Assembly: GCA_028023455.1 (NCBI GenBank)
Contig: JAQFVV010012395.1
Span: 4,526,001-4,590,000, forward strand
Source: Epiperipatus broadwayi
Taxonomy: Eukaryota > Onychophora > Udeonychophora > Euonychophora > Peripatidae
Length of the DNA: 64,000 nucleotides
Reading direction: 5' to 3'
Position 1 is the first letter of the stretch, and the number at the start of each line of letters is the position of its first letter. Below, in pieces: positions 1 through 11,118 of this stretch. The notes beneath the pieces were generated by a model that was not told where the DNA came from, searched no databases, and saw only the letters and a program-made list of their open reading frames with translations. Position numbers and translations under genes: made by a program.

Positions 1-249
1 AATTTTTAGATGGCGGAAAGGGAAGCTATAATTAAAGCCTCAAAGCATTGTGGAGACGTGGCAGCTGTTGGAGTTAGCTATTTGTGATGACATAAGGGCA
101 TAGAGGTCCATTCCCCAGCTGTTTCACCCACTGTGATTGGTTGACTGGTTGTTGCATCAATGGGAGCAACTGTATGTTTACACATCTGCAAATCATTAAT
201 CAGTCACGTGACCTTGTCAATAGCCTTGTAAAACTTGACTGTTGGTCAG
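1..249 (+). promoter_or_regulatory. Candidate promoter-proximal region or 5' exon ending in a splice donor
   Basis: This stretch is less AT-rich than what follows. It holds several motifs usual in animal promoters: ATGGCGG near position 10 (YY1-like), an inverted CCAAT box (ATTGG at about 136-140) and the palindrome GTCACGTGAC at 203-212. It ends in a strong donor, GGTCAG|GTAAAG, with the exon edge at 249. A frame from ATG 174 is open to the donor and leaves phase 1, the phase needed by the GSE1 exon at 46295. I infer it could be an alternative first exon of GSE1 or of a divergent neighbour. The encoded residues resemble nothing I know, so coding use is doubtful and a noncoding exon is as likely. 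Confidence 0.25.
203..212. promoter_or_regulatory. Palindromic E-box GTCACGTGAC
   Basis: A perfect 10-bp palindrome with a CACGTG core. This is the consensus bound by bHLH-ZIP factors of the USF and MITF/TFE groups. It is 37 bases upstream of the donor at 249. Function is inferred only from sequence. Confidence 0.35.
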
Positions 250-1995
250 GTAAAGAAGTTAGCAAGGGAAAAAAAAGAATTTACTAAAAATATTTTTATT
301 GAGAAGTGAGCGAGAAAAAAAGATAGTGCTTTTGTTTTCCCTTAGTAAAAAAATGAATGAATATATATACTCTAACATATAAGAAAAGATATATATGTAA
401 ATAAATTCAACTAGTAAATAAAACAGCGAACTTCACAAAATAAACAAAATATTTATTCATGTAATAAGTTCTCTGTCCAAAGACAGGTGGAGTAACAAGT
501 AATAGAATGGGGTATTATGACCAAGCAATAATTTTCGATTATATTGGATGAGATTTGTTCACTGTGTCTATTCGAATTCCACCCGCATTTCTAATTATTT
601 GTCGGGAAATAGATATCTTATTTGTATTAGATAGAAGGTAAAACACAAAAAACCCTCACACTATTGTTGATCATCTAATAAATTTGTTTCTTTCCACTGT
701 TTCTTTAGTTAGAATATTGAAGAAGCCTCTGTTCTGCAATGTGCAATTTAAGGCCGTTTTGTTAACCTTTTTATCTTATAAATTTTAACGAGTCATTTAC
801 TTCATTAAGGTCGTTATAAAAATAACATTGCAACTTCAAAGAGGATAATTATGATAAATTGATATTCCTATTTTGTACATTAATTTAATAATTATGTTTG
901 CCATTCAGTATATGTAAAATTTTAATATTTTAAATTATAAAATAACCTTCATGTTCGAATTCAGGGCATTTTTTTTTAATTCCAAAAATTATAGTACTCA
1001 TAGAGATAACCAATGTTAGTCAGTAAATGGATGTTTAGCGATCTTTAGATAGTGAAACAAGAATAAAATAACTGCTCAAACAATCATCACCTGGCAATTG
1101 GAAACTTTGATGAATACTTTTTCACTTTTCTTTTATAAAGGATTTTGGAGAACCTTTGTTCTACAGTGAGGTTTTTATTTTACAGTATATGAATTCTTTA
1201 TGCAAGTTTTAACATTTGATATGTATCATAGTTCAGAAACATGTATAGTAATTAGTATATTAGTTAGGCCATGTTCGAAACCTGGCTTTGAAATTCCAAA
1301 GGACTTGCAAATGAAGTGAATCCTCTTAGTTATTCAATATTACTTGCAAATAGATATTCAATTGTCTGTGCAAAGACGAATAGATTAATCAGGCAATTTG
1401 GCCAAGAGTCAGTATTTATCAGTTGTAATTTGCTCTTGACAAAGAATACATCCCATTAGATAGTATAAGAGTAGGGAGAATAAAAGAGTTTGCCATTTTT
1501 TTAGATCTCAATTTTAGAGCTACATCATAAATTTTAAGAAACCTTAAAATCAATTATTTTTAGCTGAAATGTTATGAGGTTCTCTGGCAATTAATCAGAT
1601 AAGTGTTTATAGAAAGCAAAAAAAAAAAAATTCTGCTGAAACTGAGCTCATAATATACCTTTTATTGATAGGGTTAAAATTTTAGTTTTGAGCCAATTTT
1701 CAGATCATTTTATCAGTCTTCTTCAGAGAATGACTGATACACTAGAGTCTGTATAATCATTTTCAATAGTCTATAGATGAAAATTGAGAATTCATTTAAA
1801 CACCAGAAACATTTTTACTGTGATTAGTAGCAGCAGTAACTCATATAAAAGAGTGTGGCCATTCCAACTCCAAGAGTAAAAAAAAAAGATAAAAAGACAA
1901 AAAAAATAATTATAATACACTATAGATAAGTTTTGTGATGATTATACAAACCAATCTATGAAACTCAAATACATTTTCATATAGAACATGTTGGT
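250..1995. other. AT-rich intron-like stretch with tRNA-SINE scraps
   Basis: No supported coding sequence. Two short islands resemble the B box and following body of a tRNA-derived SINE: around 950-985 (GTTCGAATTCAGGGCA) and around 1265-1300 (GTTCGAAACCTGG). Similar islands recur near 13.07 and 13.28 kb. The remainder is homopolymer runs and unrecognised AT-rich sequence. Confidence 0.3.
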
Positions 1996-1999
1996 CCAT

Positions 2000-2240
2000 T
2001 ATTGTTTTCATTTGGTATTTTGTGATGCAGTCAATTTTCCTTCTGCAGCTAATTTTTCTTCTTGAAATACCTCAAATATTGGGTTTACTTGTAGCTCTGC
2101 TATTTAGAATGTTCTTGAGATAATCTTCATAACATAAATGAGATCTGCCTTTCCTATGAAAACCATGTTCAAGTTCATTGTAAAGCATATGTGGTTCATT
2201 CATTTCATATTCTTTGTTGTCTCAATCCAGAAAGTTGAAA
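2000..2240 (-). mobile_element. LINE C-terminal tail fragment
   Basis: On the minus strand a short open stretch around 2110-2215 reads LYNELEHGFHRKGRSHL followed by CYEDYLKNIL. This matches the post-reverse-transcriptase tail of many invertebrate LINEs, in which a segment of the form lYgEL-x-G-x-R-x2-GrP-x-LRykD-x2-Kr-x-L follows the polymerase. Only this tail survives, with a stop codon shortly after. A second copy of the same tail lies at about 35290-35520. The clade cannot be assigned from so little. Confidence 0.4.
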
Positions 2241-2659
2241 AACATAGTGATTGGTCTTATGATCTTTCCATTGTATTTTTAAAATTTTACAGAACATTCT
2301 TAAATGAAATATTTCTTATGTTCTTATACCTACTTACTACATTGATAGGATATCCATTCTCACTACTATATAATAAATTAAGTAAAATAACAACTCTATA
2401 TATGATTAATTTAATTGCAGGAGTTATTCCACTGTGATGAAATGCCTTATCTTTTAACTTGTTGAATTCTGTAGCACTTCATTGGAGTCTGCTGAAACTC
2501 AACATGTAGGACCACCTTTCTAATTAAAAGGCTACCAAGATATTTTTATAGGCTTAAAATTCTCAAGTTGATAACTTATTGATAGATAAAGAACTTCAGT
2601 TATTTTTAATATTTATTTGCTAAATCATAATCTTTATATATTAAATTTAAAACATTAAG

Positions 2660-3075
2660 TACATTTTAATGTATATGAGCAGACTTTCACACGACCCACC
2701 AATCTATCTCATATTCCTGATACACTTGAACACATATATGTCGAAAAGATAAATAATCACCAATATATGTATTTCATGCTAAACCAGCAATCATCAGTTG
2801 GTCCAGATTATTATCTCCATACCTATATGCAATAAATGCTCAGATATATATTAAAATAGGCAATCTTCATACTTTAATGGACAGGCTTCAATCCACTCCA
2901 CACTCCAACTCTTCAGCCGTCCATCCAATTGAAAATCCGATGATAGAATGCTCAAAGGCCATCCTGAGGCTGAGATTCTTGTCACACCCATGTTGCCGTG
3001 TGAAAGTCTGTTCTCATATACCCTATATATTACATATATTGATACAGGTATGTAATAAGCCTGTATTTCAGTTAT
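2660..3075 (+). mobile_element. Foldback (MITE-like) element, family A, copy 1
   Basis: Terminal inverted repeats of about 22 bp are visible: TATATGAGCAGACTTTCACA at 2672 and its reverse complement at 2997-3020. The whole body recurs in reverse complement at 12371-12715, which shows it is an interspersed repeat. Both copies share a little sequence outside the inverted repeats (CCCTATATAT and ACAGGCTTATTA), so the true element may extend past them. No transposase is encoded. The short open frame at 2877-3116 is chance. Confidence 0.6.
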
Positions 3076-3099
3076 TTAGTACATTTTGTAGATTGTACT

Positions 3100-4870
3100 T
3101 TGTCTGGCAAGAATAGCACAATTATCACCGTACTTACAATTCAAAATCCAAAAAAATACAATTTTGTTGTTGATTGATTCAAATTAAAAAGCCTATCATT
3201 AAACCTGTACTGTATTTTTATTCTGAATCATTAAGCTGCCTATAATCACTTCCTAAAACTATACTCTTATAAAAATCAAAAATAATATTGGAGCATGTAC
3301 ATGTTCTTGTTTATTACCAGTTTTCATTTCAAATGCCTCAGATTTTTTATCTGTGGCTGTAATTAATGGACAGCCAATTAATTTCAAGTAATGGTGTAGA
3401 CATACCTGTTCAATTAATGTAAGTAATATGGTTGCTTAAATATTTTTATGTCTGAGATTTGGCTGTATTGTTAGGGAAAGAAAGTTTTGGTAAGGCACAT
3501 TTTATTATATATAACAGCGTTTTGTTAGACTGTGTACTTGTTTTCATGTATGTATTTGACAAACAATCCAAAAAACAAATTTTATGTCACTGCAAAAATC
3601 TTGTGTGATATTTGATAATAGCCAAATGGTTTTTTGTTTGGGAGTTCACATAAAGTTTGGACAATGGAAATGACATGACACTTGAGCTCTAGAATCAATT
3701 GTTCTACTACTAATCTAAATCATAAATCACACAGAGCTATAATATTCGATCACTATCATTATGGATAGTTTTTTCATTGTAATATATATATAACCTTTTT
3801 CTAATTCATTACACTACAAAAAGCCATAATTCATTAATTTATAATGCTTGGAAAGATTGAAGTTAAAGAATGACAACAATAAGATGGATTGACTCAGTCA
3901 CGACAATAATAAATGTGCTATTGAGAGCATCATGAAAAATTAAGCAGTTGATAGGTAACTTGGGGAAATGTTATTCATATGATCCTAGGAATTGGCATCG
4001 ATTTGGTAATCAGGTTATATAAAAATAATGTGTATTACAAAAGTTTCTTAATTTACAATTTTGTGTTGCTGCTGTAATTTTAAGTAAATTGTGTTAAGGG
4101 ATTGGCAAGCGGTATCATCAATTTCTCTCCGATAGTGTTATCGCCTAGTTGTAGTCTTTTGCTTAGTACTCTCTTTACGAGTTGAGAGATATCCATAGAC
4201 ACGTATGTATATTTGATGCGCTTAAGCCTTTTTTAAAATATATTTTATATAAAATTATTTCAAAATTTTAAATGAATTCTTTTTCTGTCCTCAATACTGA
4301 CATTTATTTGTTTTATATCATGTTTTAATATGTGTGTGTATTGAAGCTGGAATAGAGGATTAGAATTCCTTCTTGTCTGTCCTCTTTCATTGTCTTCTAA
4401 TCTCAGTTTGTTTGTTTTACTTTGACCTCAATCTGTGAAATCATCGACTGTAAAAGAATCAGATGTAAAAAGGATTTAGAAATAGTCTTTTTTTTTTTTC
4501 AAAGCTAACTCAAGTGAGCGTTTAAAAATATCTGCCTTTTGGTCTCTATTCCATAGCATATTTGTGGCGAAAAAGAAATAAAAATTAATCAAGCTGTTAT
4601 TAACCTGGATAACTGAGCGTCTTTGTTTTTGCTGCCCTCTGGTATCTAATATTACGACGTTTAATGGTCTCTGTGGAGGAGGGGGGGGGAGTTATTCTTA
4701 GGTACTGAATGTTGGAAATTTAAAAGCTTAAGAGGAAGGGGTGGAGTGGGAATTGCAATTTTTTTCGCATTTCTAATATTTATCCGTTTCTCTTTTTGAT
4801 AAAAAAAAAAAAAGTTAAACAATTGTCAAATACATTATTTTAAAGCTGGTTAATTAGTATACAGTATTTT
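3100..4870. other. Unannotated AT-rich intron-like sequence
   Basis: No exon, RNA gene or recognisable repeat was found. It holds microsatellite-like T, A and G runs, for example a G run near 4681 and an A run near 4801, and scattered short open frames without protein-like composition. Confidence 0.5.
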
Positions 4871-5590
4871 TAGTTGTATATATTTATGAAGTTAAAAAAA
4901 AAAAAGAGGCAATTTATTTTAAAAAATAATATATATTTTACTAAAATTTCATTGTCAAGAGTGGAATTCATAAATAAAAGATGGACGAAGGATCTGGCGG
5001 ATAGCGTGAAATATCAGAATGGCAACTTTAATGAAAGATACTTAATGTGGATAATTTATATAGATATACAAAAATGTTTTAAAATAAGAAAAGTGCAGTT
5101 GATAAATTCGGATATGGAGTCTGAAATGAGAGAATATGCGATGAACATAGAGGCAGATTATATTTTGATTAAAAGTAAATACTTTTTTAAAATATGTATT
5201 TAAAAAAAAAAAGAAAATCAGATTCGACAGAGAAAATAGTTATTGTGATGTAAAATATGTCATAATGCAAAACAAAAGAGAAAGATATTAATAATTGATA
5301 TTTTAGAAATATTCTCTGAATTGTTTTAGAACATTAATAGATTTTGAAATTGATTCAAACCTTAATCAGGTGTCACTATTCAAGGATAGCTACAGATAGT
5401 CTTAATATTTAAAAAAATCTTCAATTATAACTAAGATAAAAGAATAAAAAGGAATATTAAAAAAAAAAAAAATTTGTGGCTTATTTAAAAGAGCTGAGGA
5501 CAGTATCTTGTTTTCTGTTTAATGTTACAGAAAAGAGTTAATAATAAGAAAAACAACATTGAAATAGCAAGGAAGGCTATAATAGAGAAT

Positions 5591-5600
5591 AAAAAAAAGC
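5591..5600. repeat. Left target-site duplication of SINE
   Basis: AAAAAAAAGC, repeated exactly at 5710-5719 on the other side of the SINE. Confidence 0.55.
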
Positions 5601-5709
5601 TTTTTTTTTTTTTTCATGTGCCATAGTATCGGCCGGAAAGTGAACCTGCTAACCCGGGACAACTGCTTGTAAGGCAGCTGTGCTGACCTCTCAACCACCA
5701 AAGCTTGAC
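5601..5709 (-). mobile_element. tRNA-derived SINE with poly(A) tail
   Basis: Read on the minus strand, the insert starts with a tRNA-like body and ends in a run of A (T at 5601-5614 on the plus strand). An A-box-like segment TGGTGGTTGAGAGG is followed by an anticodon-like stem-loop GCTGC-CTTACAA-GCAGT (anticodon TAC if real) and a B-box-like GGTTCACTTTCC. Exact 10-bp direct repeats, AAAAAAAAGC, flank it, as expected for LINE-driven retroposition. It could instead be a retroposed tRNA pseudogene. It is not a functional tRNA gene, since the acceptor stem does not close. Confidence 0.65.
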
Positions 5710-6760
5710 AAAAAAAAGCATTTTGTTACAAGAATAACAGATATTTCAGCATTAAGAGAAAAAGTGGCACATTATTAAAAATGAGAGAAACACATGTTGA
5801 AGTGTGTGGAAGAGATCTACAAAGAAATGTAGAATAATTGCAGCATCAATTGATAGAAGAAATGGGATGAGCTATTAAAATTGAAGAATGGAAAAGTTGC
5901 ACAAAGAAGTAGTGCTATAAATATTTTTTAAAAAAGCAGATAAAATAATGAATTGTTAACAAAGTTATATATCAAAAGTTTCATTGGTAAGGATATACCA
6001 AGTGTCTGAAAAAATGAAATAATGATATTGATATTTAAAATACTAAAAAAAAAAAAGTTTTACAAGAGTATTAGAGACTCGAGCAAAAGTTGGGTGTAAA
6101 AGTAGTTTTATCATAATAAATCACATTCAAATGTTAAGTTCTATGAAAGATTAATCGAAATGAGATTTGTAGATTGCAAAATGGTGTTTGATTCTAAAAG
6201 CATTTTGCAGTCATTGAACTTTTAGATACCATAGATCTTGTATATTGTTAAGGTTTGAATGTTTATCTGACTGTAGAAGTGATGATCATATGGAGATGTG
6301 CTAAGAAGATTAATATTAAAAAGGGTGCAGTATTTTGTGGTTTAAAATTGAAAACAAAATGAAGGTGATTTAAGTCATTTAGATTCAATGTTTTTTTGTA
6401 AGTAATAATTCTAGATTGGCAAAAAAAAAAAAAAGTGAAAGAATTGCAAGAGCTTTTGGATGAAAACATAAATATAAATGATGAGTGATTAATATTCAGT
6501 TACTTTTCAAAAGAGCTGAAAATAAAGATTGATAACAGTTAGAAGTCAAATTATTAACATAATTGATGAAATTAATTGTAGAATTAGATTTGGGTGGAGT
6601 GTTTTTAGTAGAAATAATGTAAATAGAAAATGAAGGCTTTGTTCTACATGTGCTTGCCTATGAGTCTGCGAGTTAGATAAGATGAACAGATTGTAGACCC
6701 CATAACAGGTATTGACGGATATATATAATAAAGAGATATTAAAATAAAAATACATGGGTA

Positions 6761-7340
6761 AGGAATAAAAAATGTTACTAACATCATAAAAAAGACTAAA
6801 ACGAAGCTGAATTAATCATATTACTAAATGAGGATGTCAACATTTAAGGAATAAATAAAGTTTTCTGAAATGATATGTAAAAGTGAAGTTACGGATGGAA
6901 AAAAAAATCGTATTATGCTCAGAAACCTTCATGCAGTGGTGTGATACTGGGTTGAAAGTGGTGATAATAGCTGATCCTGTGTAATTTGTAATAGGGAGAA
7001 TACTAAGATAGGATCAGTTTCCATAGGTCTATGTTACTTATCACTTGGTTAAGATTGCATTATATTTCATGTGATTTTCTTTATGATCAGCATATAGTCA
7101 TTTCACGGATCTGAATTAACCTGGGATTTATTTTAATATCCAGTCAGTAATGATTAAATACTCATTTACCAATAACGATGGGAAACATTTGGTAGGTGAC
7201 TTGAAAAACCTATTAGGAAACTGCTTCCTGAAGAAAAAAAAAAGCACAGTCCCAGCTTCCATGTACATTTTACTTAAGTCATGGTGATTAATGTGCTTAA
7301 CTTGCAATGCCTATCACTTGGGACTTATAATTAATGTGGA
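6761..7340. other. Unannotated AT-rich sequence between RTE copies
   Basis: No coding or RNA feature is seen. It separates the old plus-strand RTE copy from the younger minus-strand copy. Confidence 0.5.
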
Positions 7341-7344
7341 GATA

Positions 7345-8560
7345 TGAAAGTTTCTTCATCATCAACCATTATCAATCCACTGCAGGATGAAGGTCTCTCC
7401 AAGTTCAAACCATCTCCAATCTTTAAACTTTTTTTTCTCCACATCATCCCTGCACACTTTCTTATTTTATCCATCCATATCACATGTGGTCTCTTTCTGG
7501 GTATTTTATAATCTCTTGGAATCCAGTTTAAGATTCCAATTGTCCATCTATTATCATCTCTTCTAGCAATATGTCCAGCCCAACTCCAGTTTTTTAATTT
7601 TTTCAATGAGGTCAGTAACACCTGTTTGTTCTCTTATCCATTTATTGCATTTTCAATCTCTTCTTGTTACTTCTAACATGCATCTCTCCATACTTCTTTG
7701 AGTGGTCTGAAGTCTCTGTATTGCTATTCTATTAAGCGTCCAAGTCTCAGATCCATAAGTAAAAACTGGCAAAACACATTTATTAAAAAACTTTCTTTTC
7801 AAACACTTAGGCATATTTTCTTTTAGTATCAAATTATTTCTACCAAAAGCACTCCAACCAAGTTTAATTCTATGATTAATTTCATCCATTATGCTTCCTT
7901 CTGTATTAATAATCTGATCAAGATATTTGTAGCTGATAAGTTCTTCTAATTTGTCATAATCACTCTTCATTTTCATATTTTGAGAAAACCCATTGAACAT
8001 TACTTGAGTCTTTTTAACATTTATCTTTAGTCATACTTTCATCTGATAACTCCTGCAACATTTCCTGCAGCTCTAAAGCATTATTTGCAAAAACAACTAC
8101 ATTTGCAAAATCCTAATGACTTAAATAATCTCCATTTACTTTCACTCCTTTAGATTTTAATCCACAAAATACTTCTTGCAGCACTGCTGTAAAAAGTTTT
8201 TGAGATGTGGAGTCACCCTGTCTTACACCCTTCTCAATGTTGACTTTCCTAATATCATTATGTAATCTAATTGTTGCTGTTGCATTTTTATAAATATTCT
8301 TTAAAATATAACAATATCCTGGATCTACATCTTGATGATCCAATGCTTTAATCACTGAAGAAATGTTTATATATTCTAATGTCTTTTCATAATCTACAAA
8401 TACAAAGCATAATGGCAACTCATATTCATTTGTCCTTTCTATAACTTCTCTCAATACCTGGAAATGATCTACTGTATACTTTTAAATCCAGCTTGTTCTC
8501 TTGGTTGGTGGAAATCCAATGTTCTCTGTAGATGAGTTATAATTATCTTGATAATTTTTT
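7345..8560 (-). mobile_element. RTE-type LINE, 5'-truncated, polymerase and tail
   Basis: Minus-strand frames run in order: 8454-8113 carries polymerase motif A (CFVFVDYEKTLEYINI) and motif B (GVRQGDSTSQKLFTAVLQ); 8000-7653 carries YGSETWTLNRIAIQRLQTTQ; 7621-7331 carries WSWAGHIARRDDNRWT, then WIPRDYKIPRKRPHVIWMD. These blocks are diagnostic of the endonuclease-reverse-transcriptase of RTE-like LINEs. The 3' end on the minus strand is the conserved segment CCACTGCAGGATGAAGGTCT (shown on plus) followed by a CATCATCA-type tail. Frameshifts between the three frames and loss of the catalytic aspartates (the YLSH segment runs into a stop) make it dead. The amino-terminal endonuclease is missing. 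Confidence 0.9.
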
Positions 8561-9235
8561 TTTTTTTATATAGCCAATTATTTTATAAGCATGCTAGTAT
8601 TCTTTCAGATTCTAGTTCAAGTTATTCAATTTTGATCTTTAAATGAATAAAATGGATCTTCTTAGCTCAGAATAAAGTTTTTGGGAATCAGTATAGATCA
8701 CAGTGAGTGACATAATGAATAAAATAGATATTCTTAGCTGCAGAATAAAGTCTCAGGGAACCTGTGGAGATCCCAGTGAATATCATAATGAATAAGAAAT
8801 GACTTTAATGTGATGTGCTTACCATTGTGTCATACACTAGTTAACTATTATATGGGTATAATTGGCCAATGCTAATGTACTACATTATGAAAATCCTGTT
8901 TATAGGATGAAGATTCTATACATGTATTTTATTATTTACAGTTTATTTATAAGCCAACTACAGATGGAAATTTTTTTGGAATTTTTATGAAACTGATAAG
9001 ATAAAATATTGAGTATGCATAAAATAAGACTAAATTGTGATACTTTGCAAATTTAAATTTCCTATCTTGATTTGTACTTAGTCGACAAAACATGTTGCAC
9101 ATGTGTAACAAAAACTTTCCCTGCACATTTGTGAATAGTTTCCCCCACTTCATGCTTTATGATTATTGTTTGTTGAAGAGAACCAATTATTAAACATATA
9201 TTTTTATTCTAATATTTTGTATCACATATACTCTC
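8561..9235. other. Unannotated sequence
   Basis: AT-rich sequence with a short internal near-repeat: AATGAATAAAATAGAT-type units at about 8641-8790 occur twice. No gene is supported. Confidence 0.4.
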
Positions 9236-9236
9236 A

Positions 9237-9440
9237 GTATTATGGTAAGTTTTACCTCGCGCTTTATGCAAAAAAGTGAAGCTTAGTATTATTGTAAGAA
9301 TTATCCGGCTTAGCATTTTCAGGGAACTTAGGTCTCCATATTTATAGCCTGTCTTGGGAGTGTTGGCTTACATTGAGATTTTAAGCAAAATTAGTAATTT
9401 ATGCAAAATTTATTCATATCTCATTATTATGATTGTGTTT
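9237..9440. mobile_element. Partial foldback element, family B
   Basis: The segment containing GCGCTTTATGCAAAAAAGTG, then CCGGCTTAGC, then GGTCTCCATATTTATAGCCT aligns with the better-preserved foldback element at 51447-51704. One arm and part of the centre remain, and the second arm has drifted or been lost. Confidence 0.5.
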
Positions 9441-10370
9441 TTATTATTAAAAATATTGTGCATAAAAATGGTCTGAGTAACATATATCCCAACTTATATA
9501 GAGCCCTTGTTCATTATTATTTCATTATGAATATTATCAATATGTCACTAATTTTTTTATTTATTATTGTTTAATCATACTACTTGAATCAAAATCTTGA
9601 TCATCTTTACTAGCATGTTTTGTAATAGTCCATTGAAGAGAGTCATCTGGTTTTGGTTAAAATATAAAGAATAATAAAACTGACCCCCCCCCCCCAAGAA
9701 CAAATAAAAGTCTTTGAAAAACTTGTTATTGAAGCTAGACAAAATTTAAAATATTGTAATGAATAAATAAAACAAAGCATAAAAATAACATAGAAATGAA
9801 TAAAATTTCATTGGAAATATGTTACTAAAAAATCTGAATCAAAATCTTTACCTTTAAATCATCTACACAAACTAAAAAACTTTAAAGAACCTATTACTGT
9901 GTTATGAATAATGACTAGTGGGTTTCACCAAAATGTAAATAAATAAAACAACCAAATTAATTAACAGTTTTGGTTATCACTTTGTAAAGAAAAAAGCAGC
10001 CCCAAAAATTAAACAAATTCAAAAGTTCATTGGAAACATTTAAATCATATATATATATATATATTGGATCTATCTTTATTGAAAATCTTATTTTACTCTT
10101 CCAAACATATGGATGGAAACAGAAGTCGTATGTTAATGTAGAACAAAGTTGCTTAAAACATCAGAATAATACCTTAAAATACTATGAGGGGAAATCAATA
10201 ATTTTTATTTATTGTCTAAATGAAATAAGTAATAATTTATAATGAAAATAAATAAGCTGGACATACTTGCTAATATTCACCACTATTTAATCAATTTCTT
10301 AACCTTGACATATAGTAAGCTTTACATCATTAAATCATTTTACATATATTAATTTCCATATTATATCCTT
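9441..10370. other. Unannotated AT-rich sequence
   Basis: Contains a C run near 9685, A-rich tracts and a short (TA)n near 10050. No gene or known repeat is seen. Confidence 0.45.
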
Positions 10371-10371
10371 T

Positions 10372-11118
10372 ATAATCATCATCAACCATTATTAATCCAC
10401 TGTAGGATGAAGGTCTCTCCAAGTTCAATCCATCTTCTTCGATCTTTAGCTTTTCTTCACATCACTCCTGCACACTTTCTTATTTCATCCATCCATCTCA
10501 CATGTGGCTTCTCTTGGAATCCAGTTTAAGATTTCAATTGTCCATCTATTATCATCTCTTCTAGCAATATGTCCAGCCCAACTCCACTTCAGTCTTTTAA
10601 TTTTTTCAAATGAGGTCAGTAACACCTGTTTGTTCTCTTAACCATATATTGTGTTTTTGATCTCTTCTTGTTACTCCCAACATGCATCTCTCCATACCAC
10701 TTTGAATGGTCTGAAGACTGTATTGCTCTTCTATTAAGTGTCCAAGTCTCAGATCCATAAGTAAGAACTGGTAAAACACATTTATTAAAAACCTTCCTTT
10801 TAAAACAACAAAGGCATATTTCCTTTTAGTATCAAATTATTTCTACCAAAAGCACTCCAACCAAGTTTAATTCTATGATTAATTTCATTATGTTTCCATC
10901 TGTATTAATAATCTGATCAAGGTATTTGTAGCTGTTAACTTCTCCTAACTCATCGTAATCAATCTTTATTTTCATATTTTGAGAAAATCCATTACACATT
11001 ACTAGACTTTTTAACATTTATTTTTGGTCCCACTTTCATCTGATAACTCCTGCAACATTTTCTGCAGCTCTAAAGCATTATTTGCAAAAACAACTACATC
11101 TGCAAAATCTAAATGACC
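10372..11118 (-). mobile_element. Second minus-strand RTE LINE copy, more 5'-truncated
   Basis: It is collinear with 7345-8105 and clearly the same family. On the minus strand it reads CNGFSQNMKIKIDYDELGEV then NSYKYLDQIINTDGNIM, matching FNGFSQNMKMKSDYDKLEEL and the following YKYLDQIINTEGSIM in the first copy. It ends with the same 3' segment (CCACTGTAGGATGAAGGTCT on plus). Small deletions distinguish it, for example in the stretch equivalent to the ARRDDNRWT region. It breaks off just downstream of the polymerase catalytic block, as expected of 5' truncation. Confidence 0.88.

Larger units (their letters stand above)
4874..6760 (+). mobile_element. Old, frameshifted RTE-type LINE copy
   Basis: Plus-strand fragments occur in RTE-element order. 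A frame at about 5120-5190 reads NIEADYILIKSKYF, like the end of the AP endonuclease. At about 6165-6222 FVDCKMVFDSKSILQSLN matches polymerase motif A (FvDyeKAFDSv). At about 6435-6465 ELQELLDEN matches the linker. At about 6565-6625 DEINCRIRFGWSVFSRNN matches the tail, which in the minus copy at 7653-8000 reads DEINHRIKLGWSAFGRNN. Stops and frameshifts occur throughout, so it is long dead. A tRNA-derived SINE later inserted at 5601-5709. Endonuclease-side limits are uncertain. Confidence 0.55.

Noticed and set aside
10-87. Short open frame MAEREAIIKASKHCGDVAA... from ATG 10
   Set aside because: Only 25 codons with no family resemblance. More likely a chance or upstream frame in a promoter-like region.
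10050-10065. (TA)n and similar microsatellites here, near 16050 and near 14888
   Set aside because: Too short to matter and expected in AT-rich introns.
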